Position numbers and translations under genes: made by a program
Notes under the pieces: generated by a model
Database searches by the model: none
Seen by the model: the letters and a program-made list of their open reading frames with translations, nothing else
Told to the model about the DNA's origin: nothing
Origin: Burkholderiales bacterium
Lineage (GTDB): Bacteria; Pseudomonadota; Gammaproteobacteria; Burkholderiales; Casimicrobiaceae
Assembly (NCBI GenBank): GCA_020853025.1
Contig: JADYZP010000071.1
Span: 1 to 41,718 of the forward strand
Length of the DNA stretch: 41,718 bases
Reading direction: 5' to 3'
Shown here: one piece after another, positions 24,576 to 33,490 of the stretch
Layout of the letters: every line of letters begins with the position of its first letter
Position numbering within the stretch: the stretch's first letter is position 1

Positions 24576-25316
24576 TTATGGTGCCTTGCGGGTCGATTCG
24601 GCGACCGTGGCCTGCGCCAGCAGCAGATCCTCCCAGGCCTTGGCCTTGTCGGGCAGGCTGCGCAGCAGGTATGCAGGATGGTAGGTGACGACCAGCGGGA
24701 CGCCACCGTAGCGGTGCACGCGGCCGCGCAGGCTGGCGATCGTGGCATCGGTTTGCAGTAGCAGCGACGCAGCACTCCGGCCCAGCGCGACGATCAGCTT
24801 CGGCTGCAGCAGCGCGACCTGCCGCTCCAGGTACGGTCGACAGGCCTCGATCTCGCCGGGCTCGGGTGTGCGGTTGTTCGGCGGCCGGCACTTGAGCACA
24901 TTGGCGATGTATACATTGCGCCCGCGCGCGATGCCGACCGCGGCCAGCATGTTGTCGAGCAGCCGGCCGGCCTGGCCGACGAAGGGCTCGCCGCGCGCAT
25001 CCTCCTCCGCGCCGGGCGCTTCACCGACGAATAGCCAATCGGCGGCGGTGTCGCCGACGCCGGGCACCGAATGGTTCCGAGTCCGGCAAAGTCCGCACGC
25101 GGTGCAGGCGTCCACGTCGGCCGCGAAGCGGGTCCAGTCGAGTGTCGCGATGTGAATGCGTCGAGCATCGCCAGCGTCCGCGCTCAACGGCGGCGCGGGC
25201 GCCGACGGTCCGGCCTCCGCAGGCGGCATCTCCTTCACCACCACTGCCGGCCGCTCGCAAAGCCGCCACCGCGGCAGCAGTCCCAGTGTGGACAAGACGT
25301 CGTCGCGCGTGACCAT
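24576..25316 (-). CDS. Family-4 uracil-DNA glycosylase (Fe-S type)
   Basis: 246 residues; removes uracil from DNA arising by cytosine deamination. The catalytic/uracil-binding loop is GEAPGAEED (98-106), with GEPFVGQAG following. The C-terminal minor-groove loop lies in VVTYHPAYLLR. The 4Fe-4S ligands are Cys74, Cys77, Cys143 and Cys159 (C-x2-C and C-x15-C), as in thermostable UDGA-type enzymes; Cys71 is an extra nearby cysteine. Residues 1-60 form a variable, Pro/Ala-rich N-terminal extension often seen in proteobacterial members. The ATG overlaps the rimI stop by one base (TGATG), so it is translated with tsaB-rimI. Confidence 0.92.
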   Translation of the reverse strand: MVTRDDVLSTLGLLPRWRLCERPAVVVKEMPPAEAGPSAPAPPLSADAGDARRIHIATLDWTRFAADVDACTACGLCRTRNHSVPGVGDTAADWLFVGEAPGAEEDARGEPFVGQAGRLLDNMLAAVGIARGRNVYIANVLKCRPPNNRTPEPGEIEACRPYLERQVALLQPKLIVALGRSAASLLLQTDATIASLRGRVHRYGGVPLVVTYHPAYLLRSLPDKAKAWEDLLLAQATVAESTRKAP

Positions 25317-25819
25317 CAGGCGCCGCCGATCCGGTTCCGGCCGACGTCACGGCGCATGACCAGCGCGTCCTCGCGGACACCGTCGGGACCGGGCGGATAG
25401 TAACCGGCGCGCCGCGCGACGCCTTGGAAACCCTCGCGCTCGTACAGCGCAATGGCGGCCGTGTTGCCGACGCGTACTTCGAGGAACACCTGCAGCGCGC
25501 CCAGCCGCAGCGTGTCGGACAGGAAGCGGCGCAGCAGCGCCCCGCCCAGTCCCTCGCGCCGCGCATCCGGCACCACCGAAAGATTGAGCAATTGCGCCTC
25601 GCCCGCGCCCAGCATCAGGACGCCGAAGGCAACGATGCGGCCTTCGCGCTCGGCGACCTGGGCGCTGTAGCCGGCGGCCAGCGCATCGCGGAAATTGCCC
25701 GCCGTCCAGGGTGCTACGTGGATCTGCGCTTCGAGCGCCGTGACGTAGGCGATGTCGCCCTCGCGCAACGGGCGCCAGGTCACCACCCGCGGGGCACGGC
25801 TCCGGGGTACGGTGGCCAT
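25316..25819 (-). CDS. rimI: Ribosomal protein bS18 N-alpha-acetyltransferase RimI
   Basis: 167-residue GNAT acetyltransferase that acetylates the N-terminal alanine of ribosomal protein S18. Acetyl-CoA motif A is VVPDARREGLGGALL (R-x-x-G-x-G/A), preceded by QLLNLSVV. EVRVGNTAAIALYEREGF and the closing GYYP block are RimI-typical. ATG 25819 shares a base with the tsaB stop (TGATG). The order tsaB-rimI is widely conserved. About 15 residues precede the family start. Confidence 0.9.
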   Translation of the reverse strand: MATVPRSRAPRVVTWRPLREGDIAYVTALEAQIHVAPWTAGNFRDALAAGYSAQVAEREGRIVAFGVLMLGAGEAQLLNLSVVPDARREGLGGALLRRFLSDTLRLGALQVFLEVRVGNTAAIALYEREGFQGVARRAGYYPPGPDGVREDALVMRRDVGRNRIGGA

Positions 25820-26514
25820 CACAAGCGCGCTCCGGACGCCCGCTCGGCTGCGGTGAGCGCGATGCGATGGCGCACGTAGATCGGCAGCGCCTGCGCCGCA
25901 TCCACGGCCTCGCCCGCCGCCACCCTTGGCAGCGCCAGTTCCGCGACGCAGCGAGCATCCGGCACGATGCGCGCGTCGTGAACGCGCAGGCGCAGACGGG
26001 ACGCCAGTTGCGGATAGACGGCGAAGCCGTCGCCGGCGCCGAACCATGGGTCACCGTCGTCGGGTAGTCGCACTGCATCCGGAGGCAGCACGGCGGGCGC
26101 CGCCGCGGTGGTCCAGCTTTCACCGTCGCGACAATACGCGGCGACGTAGACCTCGCGCATCCGTGCGTCGAGACAGGCGAATATGTGCGCCTCGTGCTGG
26201 TCGCGCCACGCCGCCTGCGCCAGCACCTCGAGCGTGCACACGGGCAACAGCGGCAGGTCCGCACCCAGCGCCAGGCCCTGCGCGACGCTGCACGCAATAC
26301 GCACGCCGGTGAACGATCCTGGACCCGCGCCGAAGGCGATCGCGTCCAGGTCCGCGAGCCGCCATCCGCATTCGGCCAGCACCTCGTCGATCAGCGGCAG
26401 CAGCCGCTGCGAATGCGCCTGCCCCGCCGCTTCCGCACGCTCGGCCCAGGTCGCGCCACTGCCGCAGGCGACCGAAAGCCAGTGAGTGGAGGTGTCGAAG
26501 GCGAGCAGCTTCAC
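25819..26514 (-). CDS. tsaB: tRNA t6A biosynthesis protein TsaB
   Basis: 231-residue TsaB (YeaZ), partner of TsaD/TsaE in making N6-threonylcarbamoyladenosine at position 37 of ANN-decoding tRNAs. The ASKHA-fold start [15 protein letters not shown], the block [13 protein letters not shown] and the signature [21 protein letters not shown] are diagnostic. The start is GTG 26514; the reading frame continues upstream only as antisense of rlmD. A TAACAT lies 7 nt before the GTG, pointing to a leaderless mRNA. First gene of tsaB-rimI-udg. Confidence 0.93.
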   Translation of the reverse strand: MKLLAFDTSTHWLSVACGSGATWAERAEAAGQAHSQRLLPLIDEVLAECGWRLADLDAIAFGAGPGSFTGVRIACSVAQGLALGADLPLLPVCTLEVLAQAAWRDQHEAHIFACLDARMREVYVAAYCRDGESWTTAAAPAVLPPDAVRLPDDGDPWFGAGDGFAVYPQLASRLRLRVHDARIVPDARCVAELALPRVAAGEAVDAAQALPIYVRHRIALTAAERASGARL

Positions 26515-26521
26515 CGGGCAA

Positions 26522-26527
26522 ATGTTA
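26522..26527 (-). promoter_or_regulatory. -10-like TAACAT 7 nt before tsaB GTG
   Basis: On the minus strand TAACAT is followed by TTGCCCG and then GTG 26514. Initiation would fall on the start codon. It abuts overlapping dyads (ACCGG-N4-CCGGT and GGACC-N3-GGTCC, 26527-26542) that could be an operator shared with rlmD. Confidence 0.45.
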
Positions 26528-26557
26528 CCGGACCCCCGGTCCATTTCGACGTTCTCG

Positions 26558-26563
26558 TACAAT
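26558..26563 (+). promoter_or_regulatory. -10 box TACAAT upstream of rlmD
   Basis: TACAAT lies 44 nt before the rlmD ATG, back to back with the tsaB promoter candidate. No good -35 is seen. Confidence 0.35.
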
Positions 26564-26607
26564 TTGTGCTCGCGGCCACGGCAACTCCTCGCCGCTTCGC
26601 GCCTTTC

Positions 26608-27942
26608 ATGCAGCCCACGCTCGCGTCCGCAAACGCCGTCGTCATCGAGTCTCTGGACTCCGAAGGCCGCGGCGTCGCGCACGTCGACGGCAAGGCGATG
26701 TTCGTCGAAGGCGCGCTGCCCGGCGAGGTCGCCGATATCGTCGTCGTCAAGGACAAGCCGAGCTACACGCTGGCGCGCGTCGACCGCGTGCTGAAGCGCT
26801 CCGCTTCGCGCGTGACGCCGCGCTGCCCACATTTCGGCGTTTGCGGCGGCTGCACGCTGCAGCACGCGCTGCCCGCGCTGCAGGTCGCCGCCAAGCAGCG
26901 CGCGCTGGAGGACACGCTGATGCACATCGGCCGCGTCCGGCCGGACGTCATGCTGCCGCCGGTCGAAGGGCCCGCGTGGGGGTACCGCTACCGCGCGCGG
27001 CTGTCGGTGCGCCACGTCGTCAAGAAGGGAGGCGTCCTCATCGGCTTCCACGAACGCAAGTCGAGCTTCGTCGCCGACATGACGCAATGCCACGTGCTGC
27101 CGCCGAAGCTGTCGGCGCTGCTGCCGGAACTGCGCGCGCTGGTCGGGTCGCTTTCGATCCGCGACCGGCTGCCGCAGATCGAGTACGCGGCGGGCGAGCG
27201 CGCCGGCGCCATGAGCTGCGTGCTGGTGCTGCGCATCCTGGCGCCGCTGTCGGCCGAGGACGAGGCGCTGCTGATCGCCTTCGCCGACCGCCACGGCGTC
27301 GACTTCTGGCTGCAGACCGGTGGGCCGGCGAGCATTGCGGCGTTTTATCCGCCGCAATCGTCGCTCGCGTACACGCTGCCGGAATTCGCGGTGACGATGC
27401 CGTTCGGCCCCGCCGATTTCACGCAGGTCAACTACGCCGTTAACCGCGTGCTCGTGCGCCGCGCTCTGGCGTTGCTTGCGCCGCATCCCGGAGAGCGCAT
27501 CGCCGACTATTTCTGCGGCCTGGGCAATTTCACGCTGCCGATCGCGCGCAGCGGCGCCCGGGTGCTGGGCGTCGAAGGCAACGCCGCGCTGGTGCGCCGC
27601 GCCGAGGCGAATGCAGCGCACAACGGACTCGCCGAGCAGGCGGGTTTCATGGCTGCCAACCTCTTTACGGTGACCGCGGAATCCATCGCCGCGCTCGGCC
27701 GCTTCGACGGCGCACTGATCGACCCGCCACGCGAGGGTGCCATCGAACTGGTCAAGGCGCTGCCGTGGCGCGATTCCGCCGAGGCACTGCGGCGCATTGT
27801 CTACGTCTCCTGCGCACCGGGCACTCTGGCGCGCGACGCGGCCGTGCTCGTCCACGAGCGCGGCTACCGACTCTCCGCAGCCGGCGTCATCAACATGTTC
27901 CCGCACACCGCGCATGTCGAATCGATCGCGGTGTTCGAGTGA
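26608..27942 (+). CDS. rlmD: 23S rRNA (uracil-1939-C5)-methyltransferase RlmD
   Basis: 444-residue SAM-dependent methyltransferase. The N-terminal TRAM domain (about 5-60, [21 protein letters not shown]) binds RNA. The 4Fe-4S cluster ligands are Cys73, Cys79, Cys82 and Cys161 ([10 protein letters not shown] and TQCHVL), spaced as in E. coli RlmD. The SAM fold shows [14 protein letters not shown]. The catalytic cysteine is in [12 protein letters not shown], near residue 398. ATG 26608 starts a family-typical N-terminus. Divergent from tsaB, convergent with the BI-1 family gene over a terminator. Confidence 0.93.
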   Translation: MQPTLASANAVVIESLDSEGRGVAHVDGKAMFVEGALPGEVADIVVVKDKPSYTLARVDRVLKRSASRVTPRCPHFGVCGGCTLQHALPALQVAAKQRALEDTLMHIGRVRPDVMLPPVEGPAWGYRYRARLSVRHVVKKGGVLIGFHERKSSFVADMTQCHVLPPKLSALLPELRALVGSLSIRDRLPQIEYAAGERAGAMSCVLVLRILAPLSAEDEALLIAFADRHGVDFWLQTGGPASIAAFYPPQSSLAYTLPEFAVTMPFGPADFTQVNYAVNRVLVRRALALLAPHPGERIADYFCGLGNFTLPIARSGARVLGVEGNAALVRRAEANAAHNGLAEQAGFMAANLFTVTAESIAALGRFDGALIDPPREGAIELVKALPWRDSAEALRRIVYVSCAPGTLARDAAVLVHERGYRLSAAGVINMFPHTAHVESIAVFE

Positions 27943-27947
27943 AAAAA

Positions 27948-27968
27948 GGGGCGCCCCGAAGGCGCCCC
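27948..27968 (-). terminator. Intrinsic terminator between rlmD and BI-1 gene
   Basis: GGGGCGCC (27948-27955), loop CCGAA, GGCGCCCC (27961-27968). On the minus strand the stem is followed by six T (27947-27942), a canonical rho-independent terminator for the BI-1 gene. For rlmD it offers the same stem without a U-tract. Confidence 0.85.
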
Positions 27969-27991
27969 GTCCATGCTGTTGGTGCTAGGGA

Positions 27992-28741
27992 TCAGTCCCG
28001 CTGCCCGGTGAACATGAGCAGGATGTTGAGCAGACTGATGAAGATATTGTACAGGCTCAGGAACAGCGAAGTCGTCGCCATGATGTAGTTGGTCTCGCCG
28101 CCGCTGACGATCCGCGACAGGTCGAACAACAGGTACGCGGAGAAGAGCAGCACGGCGATGGCGGAGATCGTCACCGACAGCGCCGGGATCTGGAAGAAAA
28201 TGTTGGCCAGCGACGCGACGATCAGCAGGATCAGGCCGATGAACAGGAATTTCCCCATGAACGAGAAATCCCGCTTGGTCACCGTGGCGACCGCGGCCAT
28301 CGCGAAGAAGATCACCGCCGTCATCGCACCGGCCAGTCCGACCAGCTGACCGCCGTTGCGGAAGCCCGCGGCGACCGTCAGGATCGGCGTCAGGAACACG
28401 CCTGCGATGAAGGTGAACGCAAACAGTGCCAGGATCCCCCAGCTGCTGTTGCGCAGCCGGGTGACAATGAACAGCGAACCCAGCATCGCGCCGAACATCA
28501 ACAGCGGCGCCATGATCGGCGCCGTGCGGAACATGGCGGCGAAATTGAACTGCATGCCGACGAAGGCGCCGGCAACCGTCGGCAGCATCGACAGCGCGAG
28601 CAGCCAGTAGGTGTTGCGCAGGACGGTATTCTGCGAAATCGGTCGCGCGACGCCTTCGCCGCCTTGACGCGGCGATCCCGACGGAACCGGCGACAGCGGC
28701 GATTGGCGACCGGACATCACCGGTTCGAACTTGCGATCCAT
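27992..28741 (-). CDS. Bax inhibitor-1/YccA family membrane protein
   Basis: 249-residue inner-membrane protein with about seven helices after a 45-residue hydrophilic Pro/Ser/Gly-rich N-terminus. Family features: NTYWLLALSMLPTVAGAFVG at the first helix and the C-terminal block LFDLSRIVSGGETNYIMATTSLFLSLYNIFISLLNIL. This carries the conserved Asp and the acidic/neutral residues implicated in pH-gated Ca2+ leak in BsYetJ-type proteins. E. coli YccA interacts with FtsH. ATG 28741 follows GGAGG at a good distance; an earlier in-frame ATG (28762) lacks one. Confidence 0.9.
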   Translation of the reverse strand: MDRKFEPVMSGRQSPLSPVPSGSPRQGGEGVARPISQNTVLRNTYWLLALSMLPTVAGAFVGMQFNFAAMFRTAPIMAPLLMFGAMLGSLFIVTRLRNSSWGILALFAFTFIAGVFLTPILTVAAGFRNGGQLVGLAGAMTAVIFFAMAAVATVTKRDFSFMGKFLFIGLILLIVASLANIFFQIPALSVTISAIAVLLFSAYLLFDLSRIVSGGETNYIMATTSLFLSLYNIFISLLNILLMFTGQRD

Positions 28742-28899
28742 AGTGCCTCCAAAGGGGCCCACTCGGGCCGATAAACGCTTAGGGTAGCAGAAATCGCGGA
28801 AGGTTCAATCGTGGAGACCTTCGCCCGCGGGCAGGGTTCCCGGCAACTGCTAACATGCCGGCGCGCGTCCGGGATTCAAGTGTCCCCGTGGCGCCGACC

Positions 28900-28989
28900 G
28901 GAGGCGTGGCCGAGCGGTTTAAGGCACGGGTCTTGAAAACCCGCGAAGGGGCAACCCTTCCGTGAGTTCGAATCTCACCGCCTCCGCCA
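28900..28989 (+). tRNA. tRNA-Ser (anticodon UGA)
   Basis: 90-nt class II tRNA with encoded CCA. The acceptor stem GGAGGCG (28900-28906) pairs with CGCCTCC (28979-28985), with discriminator G and CCA at 28987-28989. The D-loop is in GCGGTTTAAGG. The anticodon stem CGGGT/ACCCG encloses loop CTTGAAA with anticodon TGA at 28934-28936, reading UCA and UCG-type serine codons. A long variable arm (CGAAGGGGCAACCCTTCCG) confirms serine. The T-arm GTTCGAATC is intact. A TAACAT at 28851-28856 may be its -10. No integrase or att duplication is seen downstream. Confidence 0.97.
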
Positions 28990-29152
28990 GTTCCCATCCG
29001 TTCCCGTCGAGGTCAGAGGCGCAGGCCGCTCATCCGATGCTCTATCCCGCCCGCCGCGTCGTCGCCGCAAACCACGGCAAAATACGGCGAATCGTGCCGC
29101 ACCGTATCATGGCATCGCGTTGGGACGCACCCCTCATCACAGGAAGACGACG

Positions 29153-29530
29153 ATGAACAAGGAACTCTTCGACCAAGGCCTCAAGACCCGCCGCGAAGTG
29201 CTCGGCGCCGAGCACGTCGACGCGGCGATCGCCAACGCCGATGACTTCAGCATGGAAATGCAGGAGCTGGTCACGCAATATTGCTGGGGCGACGTGTGGA
29301 ACCGTCCGGGCCTCGATCGGCGCACGCGCAGCCTGTTGAATCTGGCGATGATCACCGCGCTCAATCGTCCGCACGAACTGAAACTCCACGTGCGCGGCGC
29401 GATCACCAACGGTGTCACGAAATCCGAGATCAAGGAGGTGCTGCTGCAGTCCGCGATCTACTGCGGCGTACCGGCGGCGATCGACAGTTTTCGCGTGGCC
29501 CGGGAGACGCTCAAGGAGATGGGAGTCTGA
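29153..29530 (+). CDS. pcaC: 4-carboxymuconolactone decarboxylase-like protein
   Basis: 125-residue AhpD-like fold protein matching PcaC, which decarboxylates gamma-carboxymuconolactone in the protocatechuate branch of the beta-ketoadipate pathway. The match runs from FDQGLKTRREVLGAEHVD through QYCWGDVWNRPGLDRRTRSL to RPHELKLHVRGAITNGVTKSEIKEVLLQ and YCGVPAAIDSF. Length and motifs fit true PcaC rather than AhpD (there is no CxxC). ATG 29153 follows AGGAAG. No other pca genes are nearby, so its substrate here is uncertain. Confidence 0.87.
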   Translation: MNKELFDQGLKTRREVLGAEHVDAAIANADDFSMEMQELVTQYCWGDVWNRPGLDRRTRSLLNLAMITALNRPHELKLHVRGAITNGVTKSEIKEVLLQSAIYCGVPAAIDSFRVARETLKEMGV

Positions 29531-29603
29531 CCCGCGCGGCGTAAGGATCAAGGCAGGACTCGCGACGAACGGAACTCTGACTCGAACCCAGCGTCAAACG
29601 CCC

Positions 29604-30086
29604 ATGAACCGCCGACACTTCCTTCGCAGCACCACCGCCGTACTTGCCGGCGCCCCCATGCTTCCCGCCCTGGCCTCTCCCGCGCAACCGAGCGGCGCCG
29701 ACCGCATGGTCAGGACACCGGAGGAATGGCGCAAGCTGCTGACCCAGCAGCAGTACCACATCCTGCGCGAGGAAGGCACCGAGCCTGCGTTCTCGAGCCC
29801 GCTCGACAAGGAGAAGCGCAAGGGGACCTTCGTCTGCGCCGGCTGCGCGTTGCCGTTGTTCAAGTCCGAGACCAAGTTCGACAGCGGCACCGGCTGGCCG
29901 AGCTTCTACGCGTCGATCCCCGGCGCCGTCGGCACCAAGGTCGACTACAAGATCCTCTATCCGCGCACCGAATACCACTGCCGGCGCTGCGGCGGCCACC
30001 AGGGCCACATCTTTCCCGACGGCCCGCCGCCGACCGGCCAGCGCTATTGCAACAACGGCGTCGCGCTGAATTTCGTTCCGGCGTAG
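29604..30086 (+). CDS. msrB: Tat-exported methionine-R-sulfoxide reductase MsrB
   Basis: 160 residues. The N-terminus MNRRHFLRSTTAVLAGAPML is a twin-arginine signal, so the enzyme repairs oxidised methionine in the periplasm. The MsrB domain (about 36-160) has zinc ligands Cys78, Cys81, Cys126 and Cys129 (CAGC, CRRC). Further blocks are DSGTGWPSF, GGHQGHIFPDGP and the catalytic Cys149 in RYCNNGVALNF. The NNGVAL form replaces the commoner INSASL. No second recycling cysteine is obvious in the usual N-terminal place. Its TAG stop is also the first three bases of the inverted-repeat element that follows. Confidence 0.92.
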   Translation: MNRRHFLRSTTAVLAGAPMLPALASPAQPSGADRMVRTPEEWRKLLTQQQYHILREEGTEPAFSSPLDKEKRKGTFVCAGCALPLFKSETKFDSGTGWPSFYASIPGAVGTKVDYKILYPRTEYHCRRCGGHQGHIFPDGPPPTGQRYCNNGVALNFVPA

Positions 30087-30219
30087 GTTGAGGGTAGATA
30101 CGGCTTCGGCCGGACTTCCCGGCGTGGACAGGTTCGCGCCGCTTCATGCAGGTCCGGCTTCAGCCTGACGATTCTCGAAGGTCCGAAAGGTGTCCGGCTG
30201 AAGACGGATCCACAACCTA
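30084..30219. repeat. 136-bp element with terminal inverted repeats between convergent msrB and GspE-like gene
   Basis: The ends are TAGGTTG (30084-30090) and CAACCTA (30213-30219). Inward, the left end continues to CTTCGGCCGGAC and the right end (reverse strand) to CTTCAGCCGGAC, so the imperfect inverted repeat is about 30 bp. A third related copy, GTCCGGCTTCAGCCTGAC (30152-30169), lies inside. The leading TAG is the msrB stop and the trailing CTA is the TAG stop of the opposing gene. It resembles REP/MITE-type non-coding elements and could serve as a bidirectional terminator. No ORF inside. Confidence 0.65.
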
Positions 30220-32076
30220 GGCGAGCGGCGCGACCTTCAGCACTTCGTCGGCGGTGGTCAGGCCGGCGGCGATTTTCATCGCTCCGGACACGCGCAACGG
30301 CTTCATGCCATCCTTGTACGCCTGCTCGCGCAGCGCGCGGTCGTCGGCGTCGCGCGTCACCAGCCGCCGCAGCGCAGGCGTCATCAGCATGATCTCGTAG
30401 AGGCCGATGCGCCCGTAGTAGCCGGTCATCCGGCACTCGAGGCAGCCGACCGGCGCCATCGTCTGCTCCGGCTTGTCGGCGCGCCACGGCGACGTGATCG
30501 CGCGCCAGGTGTCGTCGTCGGGCGGGTCCGCGGGCTTCTTGCAATGCGGGCACAGCGTGCGCACCAGGCGTTGCGCCATGACGCCGAGCAGAGTCGACGA
30601 CAGCAGGTACGGCGGCACGCCGAGGTCGAGCAACCGCGTGACGGCGGTCGGCGCGTCGTTGGTGTGCAGCGTCGACAGCACCAGGTGGCCGGTCAGCGCC
30701 GCCTGCACCGTCATCTCGGCGGTATCGTGGTCGCGGATTTCGCCGACCATGATGATGTCCGGGTCCTGCCGCATCAGCGTGCGCACGCCGGAGGCGAAAT
30801 TGACGCCGATCACCGGTTGCACCTGCATCTGGTTGAACAGCGGCTCGATCATCTCGATCGGGTCCTCGACCGTGCAGACGTTGACCTCGGGTGTTGCCAG
30901 CGTCTTCATTGACGAATACAGCGTCGTCGTCTTGCCGGAGCCGGTGGGCCCGGTGACCAGGATGATTCCATTGGGCTCCTTGATCATTCGCCCCCAGCGT
31001 TCGCTGTCGTCGGGCGTGAAGCCCAGGTCCGCGTAGTCGCGGACCAGCACCTCGGGCGTGAAGATGCGCATCACCAGCTTCTCGCCAAAGGCCGTCGGCA
31101 TGGTCGAGATGCGCAGTTCGACCTCCTCGCCTTCCGGCGACAGCGTCTTGATGCGCCCGTCCTGCGGCCGTCGCTTTTCGACGATCTCCATCCGCGCCAA
31201 GAGCTTGATCCGCGACGTCATCGCAATCAGCACCGGCTGCGGGATCGCGTAGACCTGGTGCAGCACACCATCGATGCGGAAGCGCACGATGCCGACGTCG
31301 CGCCGCGGCTCGATGTGGATGTCGGAGGCGCGCTGCTCGAACGCGTACTGCCAGAGCCAGTCGACGATGTGGACGACGTGCTGGTCGTTGGCATCGAGGT
31401 GGCCGTGCTTGCCCAGCTCGACCAGCTGCTCGAAATTGCGCGCCAGCGACAGGTTGCCCTTCGACGTCTCCTGCGCGCGCTTCATCGAGCGCGCGAGGTT
31501 GTAGAACTCGCCCAGGTAGCGCCGGATGTCGGCCGGATTGACGAAGACGAACTTCACCTCGAGCTTGATCATCCCCTCGAGCTCATCCGCCCACGCGCGC
31601 ACGAAAGGTTCGGAAGTCGCCACGGTGACCGTCAAGCGGTCGACGGCCACCGGCAGGATCCGGAAGCGCTCGGCGTAGGCGTTGGACATCGTCGCCGTCA
31701 CGGCGCCCAGGTCGATCTTCAGCGGGTCGACGTGCAGGTAGGGAACCTTGAGCTTGCCGGCGAGCCACTCGACCAGGCTTTCCAGCGTGAGCAGCTTGTG
31801 CGGCGGCTTGGCCGACTTCCACTGCTGCGCCGCGATCAGCTCCAGCGGATGCTCGTATTGTTTGGTGCGCGAACGCGCGACGTTGTCGGCCTCGGCGGTA
31901 CCGACCAAACCGTCGGCCACCATCAGCTTGAGGATGTCGTCGAGACGCAGTCGCCGGTCCGGCTGCTTGTGCTTTCTCGCCGGAACGCCGGCGCCCACCG
32001 GCGGCGGCGAAGCGTCGCCAGCGGCCGGCACGGCTTCGATAGGCGACGGCTTGACGCCGGGGGCGGGTGTCGACAT
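30217..32076 (-). CDS. GspE/PilB-family secretion or pilus assembly ATPase
   Basis: 619-residue hexameric ATPase of type II secretion / type IV pilus systems. A Pro/Ala-rich tail (1-40) precedes an N-terminal GspE/MshE domain (about 41-195). The catalytic part shows the Asp box RASDIHIEP (249-257), Walker A GPTGSGKTT (376-384), the Walker B region DPDIIMVGEIRD (438-449) and the His box LSTLHTND. A zinc-binding Cys quartet is at 509, 512, 545 and 548. The C-subdomain is intact, so it is of the assembly (not retraction PilT) type. No other secretion or pilin gene is adjacent, so GspE versus PilB cannot be decided. Confidence 0.9.
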   Translation of the reverse strand: MSTPAPGVKPSPIEAVPAAGDASPPPVGAGVPARKHKQPDRRLRLDDILKLMVADGLVGTAEADNVARSRTKQYEHPLELIAAQQWKSAKPPHKLLTLESLVEWLAGKLKVPYLHVDPLKIDLGAVTATMSNAYAERFRILPVAVDRLTVTVATSEPFVRAWADELEGMIKLEVKFVFVNPADIRRYLGEFYNLARSMKRAQETSKGNLSLARNFEQLVELGKHGHLDANDQHVVHIVDWLWQYAFEQRASDIHIEPRRDVGIVRFRIDGVLHQVYAIPQPVLIAMTSRIKLLARMEIVEKRRPQDGRIKTLSPEGEEVELRISTMPTAFGEKLVMRIFTPEVLVRDYADLGFTPDDSERWGRMIKEPNGIILVTGPTGSGKTTTLYSSMKTLATPEVNVCTVEDPIEMIEPLFNQMQVQPVIGVNFASGVRTLMRQDPDIIMVGEIRDHDTAEMTVQAALTGHLVLSTLHTNDAPTAVTRLLDLGVPPYLLSSTLLGVMAQRLVRTLCPHCKKPADPPDDDTWRAITSPWRADKPEQTMAPVGCLECRMTGYYGRIGLYEIMLMTPALRRLVTRDADDRALREQAYKDGMKPLRVSGAMKIAAGLTTADEVLKVAPLA

Positions 32077-32085
32077 CCGGCTATG

Positions 32086-33279
32086 CTACTCCGCGCAGGC
32101 CGCGTCCGACTCGGGCACCTGAAAGACCTCGCGCAGGTAGGCGACGTAGGACGGGTCGTAGTCCATCGTTTTCGACGGCTCGTCGCTGATCTTCGCCACC
32201 GGCTGCCCGTTGCAGCGGGTCATCTTGATGACGATCTGCAGCGGCTCGTAACCGAGGTCGTTGGTCAGGTTGGTGCCGATGCCGAACGACGTTCCGATGC
32301 GGCCCTTGAAGTATTCGTACAGGCGCATCGCCAGCGGCACGTTCAGGCTGTCGGAGAACACCATCGTCTTCGTGTGCGGGTCGATGCGCATCTTCTGGTA
32401 ATGCGCGATAAGCTTTTCACCCCATTCGAAGGGATCGCCCGAATCGTGGCGCACGCCATCGAAGAGCTTGCAGAAGAAGAGATCGAAGTCGCGAAGGAAC
32501 GCGTCCATACCGCAGACGTCGGACAGCGCGATCCCCAAGTCGCCGCGGTATTCGCGCGCCCACATGTTGAACGCGAAGGTCTGCGAATCGCGCAGCCGCG
32601 GACCCACCGCCTGGCACGCCTGCAGGTACTCGTGCGCCATCGTCCCCAGCGGCGTCAGGCCGAGGTCCATCGCGAACTTGACGTTGCTGGTGCCGACAAA
32701 GTGCATGCTCATGTCGGCCTTCAGCACGCGCAGGACCTGCTCGTGCCAGTCACGCGAAAAGCGGCGCCGCGATCCATAGTCGGCGATCCGGAAGTCGCTG
32801 CCGGTGATCGTGTTCGCCTGCGCGATCTTGGCGTCGAGGCGCCGGCGTCCCTCGGTGAAATCGGGCTGCGCCACCGTATTGCGGAAGTAGACCTCCGACA
32901 CGATCGAGAGCACGGGCACCTCGAAGAGAATCGTGTGCAGCCACGGTCCCTTGATCGAGATGTCGATCTCGTGCGCCGAGTCCGAAATCCGCGACACCTT
33001 GATGAACCGCTGGTCCAGGTGGAAGAGGCCAAGCAGATCGACGAAGTCGCTCTTGAAGAACCGCCAGCTGCGCAGGTAGTCGAGCTCGGCCGGCGTGAAG
33101 CGCAGGTCGCAAAGCGCACGAATCTCTTGCTCGATCTCGCCGATGTAGGGCGACAGGTCGACACCGGGATTGCGGCACTTGAAGCGGTACTCCACCTGCG
33201 CCTCGGCGAATCGATGCTGGACGACCTGCATCATCGTGAACTTGTAGAGGTCGGTGTCGAGCAGCGACGGGATGATCAT
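32086..33279 (-). CDS. pncB: Nicotinate phosphoribosyltransferase PncB
   Basis: 397-residue enzyme making nicotinate mononucleotide from nicotinate and PRPP with ATP, in the Preiss-Handler NAD salvage route. [18 protein letters not shown] is the family start. [27 protein letters not shown] (with the autophosphorylated His region), [15 protein letters not shown] and [15 protein letters not shown] are diagnostic. ATG 33279 is chosen on this basis; upstream codons in frame have no homology. Ends 9 bp from the GspE-like start on the same strand. Confidence 0.94.
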   Translation of the reverse strand: MIIPSLLDTDLYKFTMMQVVQHRFAEAQVEYRFKCRNPGVDLSPYIGEIEQEIRALCDLRFTPAELDYLRSWRFFKSDFVDLLGLFHLDQRFIKVSRISDSAHEIDISIKGPWLHTILFEVPVLSIVSEVYFRNTVAQPDFTEGRRRLDAKIAQANTITGSDFRIADYGSRRRFSRDWHEQVLRVLKADMSMHFVGTSNVKFAMDLGLTPLGTMAHEYLQACQAVGPRLRDSQTFAFNMWAREYRGDLGIALSDVCGMDAFLRDFDLFFCKLFDGVRHDSGDPFEWGEKLIAHYQKMRIDPHTKTMVFSDSLNVPLAMRLYEYFKGRIGTSFGIGTNLTNDLGYEPLQIVIKMTRCNGQPVAKISDEPSKTMDYDPSYVAYLREVFQVPESDAACAE

Positions 33280-33360
33280 CGGCGAAGGCGAAGTGAAAGG
33301 TCGGCCGCCGATGTTACCCGTGGTCGCCCTGTCGCGCCGCAATACCGCGCGGCGGATAAC

Positions 33361-33373
33361 TGACCCTTGGTCA
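33361..33373. promoter_or_regulatory. TGACC-N3-GGTCA dyad between pncB and corA
   Basis: Perfect 13-bp palindrome TGACCCTTGGTCA, about 80 nt before pncB and 118 before corA. It could be an operator for either gene. No TATGAT overlap; corA has TATGAT at 33451-33456 as a possible -10. Confidence 0.4.
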
Positions 33374-33490
33374 TTTCTGAGTTCGGGATCGGGCGTCGGC
33401 CACAAACATTACCGACCCAGTCCCAGCCCCGCTTCCGAAGCACGCCCGCTATGATGCCGGCATTCCCCGTCGGCAAACCCGGAAGTCGCC

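Noticed and set aside
28779..28997. Minus-strand small ORF with GGEIRTHGRVAPSRVFKTR
   Set aside because: A well-known spurious ORF pattern produced by reading the antisense of tRNA-Ser(UGA).
28900..29152. tRNA-Ser as an integration site for a genomic island
   Set aside because: No integrase, no repeated tRNA 3' end, and core-type genes follow directly.
31258..33363. Plus-strand open frame of about 700 codons
   Set aside because: Antisense of the GspE-like gene and pncB, both of which show complete motif sets; the plus-strand product is low-complexity Arg/Asp/Val/His typical of GC-rich shadows.
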